Shown piece by piece: positions 24,491 to 32,693 of a stretch of 32,892 bases of DNA. Position numbers and translations under genes: made by a program. The stretch is from Micromonospora sp. KC213 (GTDB taxonomy: Bacteria; Actinomycetota; Actinomycetes; Mycobacteriales; Micromonosporaceae): NCBI RefSeq assembly GCF_004348325.1, contig NZ_SMKF01000051.1, forward strand, positions 1 through 32,892. Reading direction: 5' to 3'. Position 1 is the stretch's first letter; each line of letters opens with the position of its first letter. The notes below the pieces were generated by a model. That model searched no databases, had not been told where the DNA came from, and worked only from the letters and a program-made list of their open reading frames with translations.

Positions 24491-25768
24491 GTGTCGATGC
24501 AACGACGGACGTTTCTGAAGGCGGGTGCCGCGGGTGCGGTGGCCGTGGGAGGCGCGGCCCTGCTTGGTGGCTGGCAGGCGCACGCCGCACCGGTTGGTGC
24601 CCTGGACACCGCGCCGACCACGCCGTTCAGGGTAGGCGTGCGCCGGTACAACTGGACGCGGGGTAGCCGTCCGTGTACCACGTATGTCTACTATCCGGCG
24701 ACCGGCGCCCCGGGCGGGAACCCGGTCACCGACGCCCCCGTCGCTGCGGGCGTGTTTCCGGTCTACAACTTCACCCACGGCTATGGCAGCAGTCCGCAGA
24801 ACTCGCTTTTCATCATCCGGGCGTTGGCCGCGGCCGGGTTCATCGTGCCGGCCCCGCACTTCCAGCACAACTTCAGTGATGTCAACAACGGCAACACCTC
24901 CAAGGATGTCTCGGAGATCCTGACCCGGACCCTGGCCCTCAACGGCAGTGGGCCGCTGGCGGGGCACATCAACACCAGCATCGGTGTGGGCGTGTCGGGA
25001 CACTCGCTGGGCGGCATGACCACGCACGGTCTGCTGACCTCCTGGCCGGACAGCCGGATTATCTCGGCCAACCCACAGTCCTGTGTGGATATGGGAAACC
25101 CGGCCAGCTCGGTCAAAGCCAAGGTGTTGTTCGTTCACGGCGATCGGGACTCGACCACGCAGTACTCCTCGGCCCGGCAGGCGTACACGGAGATGCCCGC
25201 GCCGAAAGCGTTCCTGACCTTCGTCGGCGGCAGCCACACCAGCTTTTGGAGTGACAGCCGCTTCCCGGCCACGGTCGTGGACTGGGCGCGCTGGAGCATG
25301 TACGGCGACACCGCCGCCCGCGACCGCCTCCCCTCCGACGCAGCCGGCCCCAACACCAGATGGGAAGCCAACCTCGGCACGCCGCCGGGGCAGCGGTACG
25401 AGGCGGAAAACCCGCCGGCGGTGTGCCAGGGCACGATCGACTCCAACCACACCGGCTTCTCCGGCAGCGGATTCTGCAACGGCAGCGCGGCGGCGGGAGC
25501 TTACTCCGAACTCACGGTGAACGCGGTGGCGGCCGGCACGGCAACGCTCGGAGTCCGGTTCGCCAACGGCACCAGCAGCGCGCGCCCGGCGAGCCTGGTC
25601 GTCAACGGATCCACGGTGGCGACGGTTTCCTTCGAGAGCACGGGCACGTGGAGCACATGGTCCACCAAGACCTTGACTGCCTCGCTGAACGCTGGCAGCA
25701 ACACCGTCCGGCTGGTTTCCACGACGGCGGCCGGACTACCGAATGTCGACTTCATCGACGTCCGGTAG
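24491..25768 (+). CDS. Tat-exported alpha/beta-hydrolase esterase with CBM35
   Basis: GTG 24491 follows AAGGAG by seven bases. The 425-residue product begins with a Tat signal (MSMQRRTFLKAGAAG, cleaved near residue 34). Residues of about 45-285 form an alpha/beta hydrolase with the nucleophile in GVSGHSLGGMT (S172), an acid candidate in HGDRDST (D218 or D220) and His in GGSHTSFW (H249). A C-terminal CBM35 (about 298-425) anchors it to plant polysaccharide. The family resembles chlorophyllase/dienelactone-hydrolase-like lipases, but secretion, CBM35 and the neighbours suggest removal of acetyl, methyl or feruloyl groups from pectin or arabinan. The substrate is inference. The GH5 gene follows after about 85 bp without a terminator. 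Confidence 0.85.
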   Translation: MSMQRRTFLKAGAAGAVAVGGAALLGGWQAHAAPVGALDTAPTTPFRVGVRRYNWTRGSRPCTTYVYYPATGAPGGNPVTDAPVAAGVFPVYNFTHGYGSSPQNSLFIIRALAAAGFIVPAPHFQHNFSDVNNGNTSKDVSEILTRTLALNGSGPLAGHINTSIGVGVSGHSLGGMTTHGLLTSWPDSRIISANPQSCVDMGNPASSVKAKVLFVHGDRDSTTQYSSARQAYTEMPAPKAFLTFVGGSHTSFWSDSRFPATVVDWARWSMYGDTAARDRLPSDAAGPNTRWEANLGTPPGQRYEAENPPAVCQGTIDSNHTGFSGSGFCNGSAAAGAYSELTVNAVAAGTATLGVRFANGTSSARPASLVVNGSTVATVSFESTGTWSTWSTKTLTASLNAGSNTVRLVSTTAAGLPNVDFIDVR

Positions 25769-25853
25769 CCCGCCTCCCACGCGAACAACCGCGAGGTCTG
25801 CCGGCAACAGCCGTCGCGCTCACCAGCAAGCATTCATGAGATGGGTCACCGTC

Positions 25854-27305
25854 ATGCCATTCACCCGTACCAAGGATTTTGCGCCAGCTCGCCCGCGTTC
25901 CCGCTGCCGCGTTCTGGTTGGCATTCTAAGCGCACTGGCCGTGTTGCCGGTCGTCGTCGTAGCCAGCGCATCACCGGCCAGCGCGGACACCAGCCAGTTC
26001 CGGGGCGTGAACTGGGCCGTGCCCGGCGACAACTTCAAGAAGGTCCCCCTCGTCCTCGACGGGCTGAACCAATCGGACAGCTACGCGACCGTACGGGCCA
26101 AGGCGGACGCCGTCTACAGCGGGTTCGCGAGCCAACTCGGCGTCAACACCGTCCGGCTGCCGGTCAACACCCACACCGTCAGCTCGTCGTGGTGGAACGC
26201 CTACCGGGGCACCATCGACGCCGCGACCGCCAGAGGGTTCAAGGTCATCCTCGCCTACTGGGAGGACGGAGCGGCGGCTGGCGGCCGGATCACCAACACG
26301 GCGGCGTTCAACTCGATGTGGAACACCGTGACTACCCAGTACGGCCCCAACAGCCTGGTCTACTTCGAGCCGATGAACGAACCCCACGGCTACAGCGCCT
26401 CCGAGTGGACGAACCTCGCCGCGTCGTGGATCAACGCTCGCCCGTCGATCCCGAGGGGCCGGATCCTCGTCGGCGGCACCGGCTACAGCCAGGACATCAG
26501 GCCGGTCTGTGCCGACAGCCGGCTCAACGGGACGCTGCTGTCCTACCACCACTACGCGTTCTTCTACGGCACGAAGGACTACGCCGGCTGGGTCCAAAGC
26601 TTCCGGGAACGGCTGGGCAACTGCGCCTCGCGTGCGATCCTGACCGAGTTCGGTGCGCCGATGGATACCGGCCTGAACTACAACAACGCGAGCAGCACCG
26701 ACAACTTCGTCCGGTACCTCCGCGCGGACACCGACTCCCTGCGCGACCTGCGCATGGGCTCGGTCTACTGGCCCGCGCTGGGCGGCAAGATCACCGCCGG
26801 ACAAAACTACGACTGGTACTCCATGTTCGCGCTCAACGGCAGCGGCACCAACCTGAGCGTGAGCATCCGCAACTCCACCGGCGCCGACCGACTCAGGCAC
26901 GGCTGGGGCTCCGACCGGCCGACGACGCCTCGGTACGAGGCGGAGACCTTACCGGCAGTGTGTACGGGCTCCATCGACTCGAACTGGTCGGGTTACTCGG
27001 GTACCGGGTTCTGTAACGGTGATAACACGACGGGGGCGTTCGCTCAGTTCACGATCGACGCGGCGAGCGCGGGTACGGCAACGTTAGGGATCCGATTCGC
27101 CAATGGCACGACCGGAGCGCGGCCGGCGGACCTGGTGGTGAACGGGTCGATGGCACAAGCCGTGTCGTTCGAGAGCACGGGGGGTTGGACCGGCTGGACC
27201 ACGAAGACGGTGGTGGTGCCGGTGCGGGCGGGGAGCAACACGATCCGGCTGAATCCGACCACAGCCAACGGCCTGCCGAACCTCGACTACCTGGAACTGA
27301 CGTAA
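25854..27305 (+). CDS. Secreted GH5 glycosidase with CBM35
   Basis: ATG 25854 gives 483 residues; ATG 25836 in the same frame is an alternative, and neither has a strong ribosome site. A signal peptide (ending ASPASA) is followed by a GH5 TIM barrel (about 48-355) and a CBM35 (about 362-483). GH5 landmarks are RGVNWAVPGDNF, LGVNTVRLPVN, the acid/base in EPMNEPHG (E176), SYHHYAFF, and the nucleophile in ILTEFGAP (E265). GH5 is broad (cellulase, mannanase, galactanase and others) and the subfamily cannot be fixed by eye. It is probably cotranscribed with the esterase. Directly after the stop codon lies the orphan tail of another CBM35, so the present CBM35 may have been exchanged by recombination. 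Confidence 0.88.
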   Translation: MPFTRTKDFAPARPRSRCRVLVGILSALAVLPVVVVASASPASADTSQFRGVNWAVPGDNFKKVPLVLDGLNQSDSYATVRAKADAVYSGFASQLGVNTVRLPVNTHTVSSSWWNAYRGTIDAATARGFKVILAYWEDGAAAGGRITNTAAFNSMWNTVTTQYGPNSLVYFEPMNEPHGYSASEWTNLAASWINARPSIPRGRILVGGTGYSQDIRPVCADSRLNGTLLSYHHYAFFYGTKDYAGWVQSFRERLGNCASRAILTEFGAPMDTGLNYNNASSTDNFVRYLRADTDSLRDLRMGSVYWPALGGKITAGQNYDWYSMFALNGSGTNLSVSIRNSTGADRLRHGWGSDRPTTPRYEAETLPAVCTGSIDSNWSGYSGTGFCNGDNTTGAFAQFTIDAASAGTATLGIRFANGTTGARPADLVVNGSMAQAVSFESTGGWTGWTTKTVVVPVRAGSNTIRLNPTTANGLPNLDYLELT

Positions 27306-27334
27306 AGCGGCGGGTCGCTGGCCGCCAATGGCTC

Positions 27335-27415
27335 GGCAGCAACACCATCCGGTTGGGTCCCACCACGTCATCCGGGCTACCCAATGTCGACTACTTCCAC
27401 GTCGGGACCGCCTGA
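27335..27415 (+). pseudogene. Orphan CBM35 C-terminal tail
   Basis: Thirty bases after the GH5 stop, a frame encodes the last strand pair of a CBM35 (GSNTIRLGPTTSSGLPNVDY, then FHVGTA and a stop at 27413). It duplicates the end of the preceding intact CBM35 (GSNTIRLNPTTANGLPNLDY) and has no start of its own. It is best explained as the leftover 3' end of an older CBM35 gene whose upstream part was replaced by recombination. Confidence 0.8.
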
Positions 27416-27480
27416 CGTCCTGTCGCAGTCACGGTGCCTGACCACCGCCTGCGAAACCCGACCCGACCCCTGGAAAGGAG

Positions 27481-27531
27481 AGCGCGTCCGCGGCCCCCGT
27501 TGATTCCGGCCGATGGTGCTGCGGACGCGCT
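27481..27531 (+). terminator. Hairpin terminator after the CBM35 relic
   Basis: A 14-bp inverted repeat (27481-27494 with 27518-27531, one G-U pair in RNA, 23-nt loop). The flanks are homologous to those of the hairpin at 15947-15991, so tail and terminator were inherited together as one block. Confidence 0.65.
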
Positions 27532-27589
27532 GGCGACATTGACAGCCGGATCACGGGATCCGCCCTGCCGGCCGTATCGCAGAAACCGC

Positions 27590-27721
27590 GGCCACGCCGT
27601 CGGCGTACGTCAACAGCGGCACGGTCGCCAACGTGGCCAACTGCGGCACGCCGACGTAGCCGACGAACGCCAGCGGAACTGGCTGAACAACTGCCAGCAG
27701 TGGCAGCTACAACCCGTCTGA
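27590..27721 (+). pseudogene. Ricin-type lectin domain tail, frameshifted relic
   Basis: One frame reads YVNSGTVANVANCGTPT and stops; a second frame continues DERQRNWLNNCQQWQLQPV and stops at 27719-27721. Joined, they give the last beta-trefoil repeat of a ricin/CBM13-like domain with its closing QQW motif and C-terminus. Only one of the repeats remains. It ends 14 bp before the GH43-CBM42 start codon, so an older lectin-bearing enzyme gene probably ended here. Confidence 0.6.
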
Positions 27722-27735
27722 GGGAGGAGTTATCG

Positions 27736-29163
27736 ATGCGTAGACGTACTTTCCTCGCGGTACCCGCGCTGGGCGCGGCGGCAAGCCTGCTGGACGTATC
27801 CGCAGCGTCGGCGTCACCGGCGGTGATGTACAGCAACCCGCTGATCGCGCGGCGGGCCGACCCGCACATCTTCCGGCACACCGACGGCTATTACTACTTC
27901 ACCGCGACGGCACCGGAGTACGACCGGATCATCCTGCGCCGGGCGACGACGCTGCAGGGGCTGGCCAGCGCGAGCGAGTCGGTCATCTGGCGCAAGCACG
28001 CCAGCGGTGACATGGGTGCGCACATCTGGGCGCCGGAGATCCACTTCATCAACGGCAAGTGGTACATCTACTTCGCCGCGGGCCGCAGCAACGACATCTG
28101 GCGGATCCGGATGTGGGTGCTGGAGAACAGCAGCGCCGACCCGTTCACCGGTACGTGGGTCGAGAAGGGGCGCATCGTCACCCACCTGGACACGTTCTCG
28201 CTGGACGCGACCACCTTCTCGCACAACGGCATCCGCTACCTGTCCTGGGCCCAGCAGGACCCGGCGATCAGCGGCAACAGCAACCTGTACCTGGCGCCGA
28301 TGAGCAACCCGTGGACGATCTCCGGCACTCCGGTACGGCTCAGCGTGCCGACCCTGTCGTGGGAGACGATCGGGTACAAGGTCAACGAAGGCCCATCGGC
28401 GCTCATCCGCAACGGCAAGGTGTTCCTGACCTACTCGGCCAGCGCCACGGACAGCAACTACTGCCTGGGGATGCTGACCGCGTCGGCGTCCAGCAACCTG
28501 ATGAACCCGGCGTCATGGAGCAAGAAGCAGCAGCCGGTGTTCAGGACCAACACCGCGACCAGCCAGTACGGCCCGGGCCATAACTCGTTCACGGTCTCCG
28601 AGGACGGGCAGAGCGACATACTGGTCTACCACGACCGCAGCTACAGGGACATCAGCGGCGACCCGCTGAACGACCCGAACCGGCGGACCCGAATCCAGAA
28701 GCTGTACTGGAACGCCGACGGCACACCGAACTTCGGCACCCCGGTGCCGGACGGGGCGACGCCGTACCGGTTCAGGTCGTACAACTTCCCGGACCGGTTC
28801 ATCCGGCACGTCTCGTTCCGGGGGCGAATCGACGCGGACATGACGAACCTGGCCGAGTCGCAGTTCCGCATGGTCACCGGACTAGCTGGCAGCGGCACGG
28901 TGTCGCTGGAGTCGACCAGCAACCCCGGCTACTACCTGCGGAACCGAAACAACGAGATCTGGCTGGACAAGAACGACGGCACGACAGGGTTCAAGAATGG
29001 CGCGAGCTTCACCCGGCGGGCAGGCCAGTCCGACCCGGCCGCGGTGAGCTTCGAGTCGATGAGCGCCCCCGGACGCTACCTCCGCCACTACAACTACGCG
29101 CTCTACGCGCAGCCGTTGAGCACCGCCGCCGACCTCGCGGACGCCACCTTCTACCTGGAGTAG
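27736..29163 (+). CDS. Tat-exported GH43 exo-arabinofuranosidase with CBM42
   Basis: ATG 27736 is chosen because GGGAGGAG lies just upstream and a Tat signal begins here (RRRTFLAVPALGAAASLL). The 475-residue product has a GH43 propeller (about 30-330) and a C-terminal CBM42/AbfB beta-trefoil (about 335-475; FRSYNFPDRFIRHVSFRGRI, GRYLRHYNYALY). Catalytic candidates are Asp in RRADPHIFRH, Asp in FSLDATTFSH and Glu in KVNEGPSALIRNG. This domain pair is that of GH43_26-type exo-1,5-alpha-L-arabinofuranosidases, in which CBM42 binds arabinofuranose side chains, so it should trim arabinan. No regulon promoter is seen upstream; it may be read through from the preceding unit. Confidence 0.92.
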   Translation: MRRRTFLAVPALGAAASLLDVSAASASPAVMYSNPLIARRADPHIFRHTDGYYYFTATAPEYDRIILRRATTLQGLASASESVIWRKHASGDMGAHIWAPEIHFINGKWYIYFAAGRSNDIWRIRMWVLENSSADPFTGTWVEKGRIVTHLDTFSLDATTFSHNGIRYLSWAQQDPAISGNSNLYLAPMSNPWTISGTPVRLSVPTLSWETIGYKVNEGPSALIRNGKVFLTYSASATDSNYCLGMLTASASSNLMNPASWSKKQQPVFRTNTATSQYGPGHNSFTVSEDGQSDILVYHDRSYRDISGDPLNDPNRRTRIQKLYWNADGTPNFGTPVPDGATPYRFRSYNFPDRFIRHVSFRGRIDADMTNLAESQFRMVTGLAGSGTVSLESTSNPGYYLRNRNNEIWLDKNDGTTGFKNGASFTRRAGQSDPAAVSFESMSAPGRYLRHYNYALYAQPLSTAADLADATFYLE

Positions 29164-29351
29164 CCAGCGCGGTCCCCGCCGGCAGGCTCGTCGCGCAACA
29201 GATCGATGAAAAAAGATGTTGCTCATGAAAACGACCTTGTCTTCTCTCGGCCGTGCACGGCGCGGCGTTCGCGCCTGGTGCGGGTGCCCATCTGAAGTAA
29301 GAAATCGAGGTCCGTAGTGGGTCTCGTCATCGTCCGACTCTGGAGATCATC

Positions 29352-30839
29352 ATGCTTTCACGTAGACAGCGCGCCGCGCTGCTATCCGCCTGCGCGGCCA
29401 TGGCGGTGACGGGTGCCGCGGTGCTCACCGCCGCCATGGCTTCCGCGGCAGTGACTCGCTACGAGGCCGAAACGACGCCAGCCACATGCGACGGTGTCAT
29501 CGAGTCCAACCACACCGGCTACTCCGGCAGCGGCTTCTGCAACGGCAACAGCAGGGCGGGGGCGGCGGCCCAGTTCACCGTGACCGCGTCCGCCGCTGGC
29601 ACGGCGACGATTGCCGTCCGGTACGCCAACGGCACCACCGCCAACCGACCGGCCGACGTGCTCCTCAACGGCACCGTCGCGCAGTCGGGCGTCGCGTTCA
29701 ACGGCACCGGCGCGTGGACGACATGGGCCACGACGACTCTGACCGCGTCGCTGAACGCGGGCAGCAACACGATCCGGTTGAGCCCGACCACCGCGAGCGG
29801 CCTGGCCAACATCGACTATCTCGACGTCGAGGTCGGCGCATCGCCCTCGCCCTCCGCGACCGCCTCCCCGCCGGGCCGGCCCGCCCAGTGCACCGGCAGT
29901 TCGCCGATCACCTGCCACTTCGGGGTATCGCCCGGCAACTACACGGTGACCGCGTGGATCGGTGACCGCGCCTCGGCCGGCAACACGTCAATGTCCGTGG
30001 AGGCCCGCCGGCGGATCCTGCCGGCGGTCACGACCGCCGCGGGCACCATCACGCAGTACGTGTTCACCATCAACGTGCGACAGCCGGAAGGCCAGCCCAC
30101 CGGGCAGGGCGGCACCGGCACCTCCGGCCTGAGCATCACGTTCGCTGGTTCCGCGCCCAAGCTTTCAGGGCTGACCGTCCAGCCGGCCGGCAACCCGCTT
30201 GTGGCCTACCTGGCCGGCGACTCCACGGTGTGCGATCAGATGATCGCCCCGTACACCGGGTGGGGGCAGATCCTGCCCACGCGCGTGTCCACCGGCGCGG
30301 TGGTCGCCAATTACGGCGACTCGGGCGAAAGTTCGGGCAGCTTCCTGAACAACTCGGCACTGTTCCCCACGATGCTGCCGTTGATCAAAAACAACGACCT
30401 GGTGCTGATCCAGTTCGGCCACAACGACAAGTCCACGACCGCCTCAGCCTTCCGCGGTAACCTCACGACGATGATCAACCAGGTGCGCGCCAGGGGCGGC
30501 GTACCCGTCCTGGTCACCCCACCGGTGCGGCGGCGGTTCGACGGCAACCAACTCGACGCCACCGCCCGGCACATCAATGGTGTCGGCGTAAACCTGCCCG
30601 CCGAGATGCGCAGCCTCGGTTCCTCGCTGGGCGTGCCAGTGATCGACCTGACCGCCAAGAGCGAGGCCCTGGTCGAGTCCATGGGCCCAACCAACTCCGC
30701 CCAGCTGTACCTGCGCCAGTCGGTCGACGGCGTCACCGACAACACCCACTTCTCCGAGTACGGCGCCGGCAGGATGGCCGACCTGGTCGTCGAAGGCATC
30801 CGCGAACGCAACCTCTCCTTGGTCAGCTACCTGCGCTGA
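29352..30839 (+). CDS. Secreted CBM35-CE12 rhamnogalacturonan acetylesterase
   Basis: The 495-residue product has a signal peptide (about 1-33), a CBM35 (about 34-158) nearly identical to that of the PL11 enzyme, a beta-rich region with a CE12-type N-terminal sandwich (about 173-280), and an SGNH hydrolase domain (about 282-495). The catalytic set is S291 in LAGDSTVCD, Gly in YGDSGESS, Asn in IQFGHNDKS, and D463/H466 in TDNTHFSEYGA. CE12 removes acetyl groups from rhamnogalacturonan I and makes it accessible to PL11. TGGAG precedes the ATG, and the 25 or so bases before it copy the PL11 leader. It lies 188 bp after the GH43-CBM42 gene; no separate promoter of the regulon type is seen. Confidence 0.93.
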   Translation: MLSRRQRAALLSACAAMAVTGAAVLTAAMASAAVTRYEAETTPATCDGVIESNHTGYSGSGFCNGNSRAGAAAQFTVTASAAGTATIAVRYANGTTANRPADVLLNGTVAQSGVAFNGTGAWTTWATTTLTASLNAGSNTIRLSPTTASGLANIDYLDVEVGASPSPSATASPPGRPAQCTGSSPITCHFGVSPGNYTVTAWIGDRASAGNTSMSVEARRRILPAVTTAAGTITQYVFTINVRQPEGQPTGQGGTGTSGLSITFAGSAPKLSGLTVQPAGNPLVAYLAGDSTVCDQMIAPYTGWGQILPTRVSTGAVVANYGDSGESSGSFLNNSALFPTMLPLIKNNDLVLIQFGHNDKSTTASAFRGNLTTMINQVRARGGVPVLVTPPVRRRFDGNQLDATARHINGVGVNLPAEMRSLGSSLGVPVIDLTAKSEALVESMGPTNSAQLYLRQSVDGVTDNTHFSEYGAGRMADLVVEGIRERNLSLVSYLR

Positions 30840-30852
30840 CCCCATCCGTGGC

Positions 30853-30880
30853 GGCCCGGCGCGGCACGACGCGCCGGGCC
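30853..30880 (+). terminator. Hairpin terminator after CE12
   Basis: A perfect 11-bp inverted repeat (30853-30863 with 30870-30880) and a 6-nt loop, 13 bp after the CE12 stop. Confidence 0.8.
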
Positions 30881-31404
30881 TGCCGGGGCGACGTCGAATT
30901 GGCCAGAGCCGCGCCAGCGCGCCTTTGACGGACCGGTCAAAGCTGCGCGGGGCCAGGAAGGCAATTCCACCACCCAGCACCGCGCCGCTGACCACTACCA
31001 CGCAGCCTCGGCCGTGACGACCCAGGTCACCTGGCGCCAGGTGGCGCCGCCTCAGGCGGATTACTCACATGTCCAGTCGGCGGCCGGCGGCCATGAGCAG
31101 CGTGTTACCGACCGCGATCGCACGTATCCGGCGGCCACGCGATCAGCGGCAACGTGAAGAGCCACACCGGTCGGTTTTTCACCATCGTCCGACTCGCCGT
31201 CGTCGTACACCACCGCGAACGCCTCCGCCAGTAGCCGCACGGGCGTGCCGCCGGACGGCGGAAGGGCCGAAGTGGACAGGCCGACGGTGCCGCTGTCCCG
31301 CAGGCCCGTCGAATGAACCGGTGAGGACCTGCAGCCGGCGCTGCGTCGCGCGGACCGGGCGAGCGCCCCGGCTCGGCCTGCCCATGGTGCTTGGCGTCTG
31401 TCCG
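30881..31404. other. Intergenic stretch without a supported gene
   Basis: Minus-strand frames give suggestive fragments (AIAVGNTLLMAAGRRLDM near 31072-31127 and VRLLAEAFAVVYDDGESD near 31190-31245) but they lie in different contexts and match no family I recognise. The last 40 bp before the promoter resemble the DNA upstream of the promoter at 24059. This may be another decayed gene. Confidence 0.3.
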
Positions 31405-31463
31405 TTGACAATTAGATGTCCGGCGGTAACATTCTTTGATAGATATGAATGTGAGCGCTCACA
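31405..31463 (+). promoter_or_regulatory. Promoter with perfect LacI-type operator, decayed GH53-like gene
   Basis: TTGACA (31405-31410), 17 bp spacer with TGTCCGGCGGTAACA, AACATT (31428-31433), then the symmetric operator TGTGAGCGCTCACA (31450-31463). The promoter is as well kept as that at 24059 although the gene behind it is broken. Confidence 0.8.
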
Positions 31464-31734
31464 GTGGTGAGGTGCGCCGCGCTTAGCAGGGCTGACCCGC
31501 GGACCGAGGCGCCTGATGATCAAGGAGGTATGTGATCACGCAGCGCCCGGCAGGCACGGAGAACCCGTTCGTCTGCGGCAACCTCAGTGCGCCAGACCGC
31601 TCTGGCGGACGACGACCACGTCTCGCCGTCCGGGATCCGGGCCGTTTCTGCACATACGCAGAGCCGCGACGAGTAGCGCAAACTCCGTCCGTGGGCTGAT
31701 GGCCGCTGAGACCGTTGGGAGGCTGGAGCTTCGT
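31464..31734 (+). ncRNA. Conserved 5' leader, homologue of the leader at 24118
   Basis: Positions of about 31490-31680 align with 24155-24345. Here the core GATCAAGGAGGTATGTGATC is flanked by a TGATCA repeat on each side, which could fold over the Shine-Dalgarno-like AAGGAGG. A perfect stem CGCCAGA/TCTGGCG with a CCGC loop follows near 31590-31607; the other leader has a weaker counterpart at the same place. No long frame is shared, so the function, if any, is at the RNA or very short peptide level. Confidence 0.4.
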
Positions 31735-32693
31735 ATGCGGAACTCTTTGAGGCGACGAGGTGGGGCCTTGCTGGTCGCCGCAGTTACCTTGGCCGCTCTC
31801 CTTGTCGGCGCGCCTCATCCGGCTGACCGGGCGAGTAACGTCCGGCCGGGTGGCGTCTTCACCGATGTCTTCGACTTCAAAGGTCTGCGCTTCCATCGTC
31901 CAGTTCGGCAACGAGATCACGAACGGGATGATGTGGGGCCAGGAATACGATGCGATCACGCCGTACGTCCACCACCACCATTACTACACGTCGGGTCGTT
32001 ACAGGCTTGCGCCGGGTGGCGGCGTGAAGTGGCTGAAGTACGAGGAAGAGGCGACACAAACTACATGAGCGGCATGGTCGACCGGATCGGCCTGTCCTAC
32101 TACCCGGACTGGCACGGGAGCTACGCGGTCGTGCAGCGCGATCTCGTCGAGATCGCGAAGGTTCTGCCAGGTGTGAAGCTCAACATGGCCGAGATGTCTC
32201 CGCCGTCGAGTGGCAGGGTCACAAATACGTTGTCAGATCCGAATCATCCGGTGGGCTTCACCGATACGGTGCAGTCGCAGGGGAGCGACACGATGGCCGC
32301 CATGAAGACGATCAACGACATACCCGACAACGCGGGCACCGGTGTGGCCGTGGGCTGGCACCAGCGTCTTCGGAATGGGGTCGGGTGCAAACGGCACTTG
32401 CGGGCCTCGTTCAAGGTTTGGAACGACGCGTTCGCCAAGAACGTCGTTGAAGAGCCACGTCTTTGCCCCGACGCGGGCGCGTGTGGCTCCCGCGCTCCCC
32501 ACAACCGTGAGAAGCCTCGACCTGCGCACGGGTGTCCGCTCGACCGTCAAGGTCACCTGGAGTGTCATCAACCCGGAGAGCTACGCCACGTCAGACACCT
32601 TCACAGCGAACGGCATCCGCGAACGTCACCAGCCTCGGCAGCGGTAAAGGAACCACGATGACGGCTGTGAAAGCAACAGTCGAGGTCACATAG
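31735..32693 (+). pseudogene. Decayed GH53-like galactanase with Ig-like tail
   Basis: ATG 31735 follows GGAG and encodes a signal peptide (MRNSLRRRGGALLVAAVTLA). After FTDVFDFKGLR the frame changes and most of the barrel's first half is missing. The next frame gives QFGNEITNGMMW (acid/base region) and TPYVHHHHYYTSG. A second shift near 32050 leads to GLSYYPDWHGSY and LNMAEMSPP (nucleophile region). A third shift leads to a bacterial Ig-like domain (TTVRSLDLRTGV, VTWSVINPESYA), and the last frame ends MTAVKATVEVT with a stop at 32691. The landmarks are those of GH53 with a C-terminal Ig-like domain, as in the intact gene at 11497. With several shifts and an internal deletion it cannot be functional. 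Confidence 0.75.

Noticed and set aside
31061..31411. Minus-strand 116-codon frame in the gap before the last promoter
   Set aside because: Some stretches look protein-like, but no family was recognised, the upstream part overlaps the promoter, and no ribosome site is visible. Left as unassigned.
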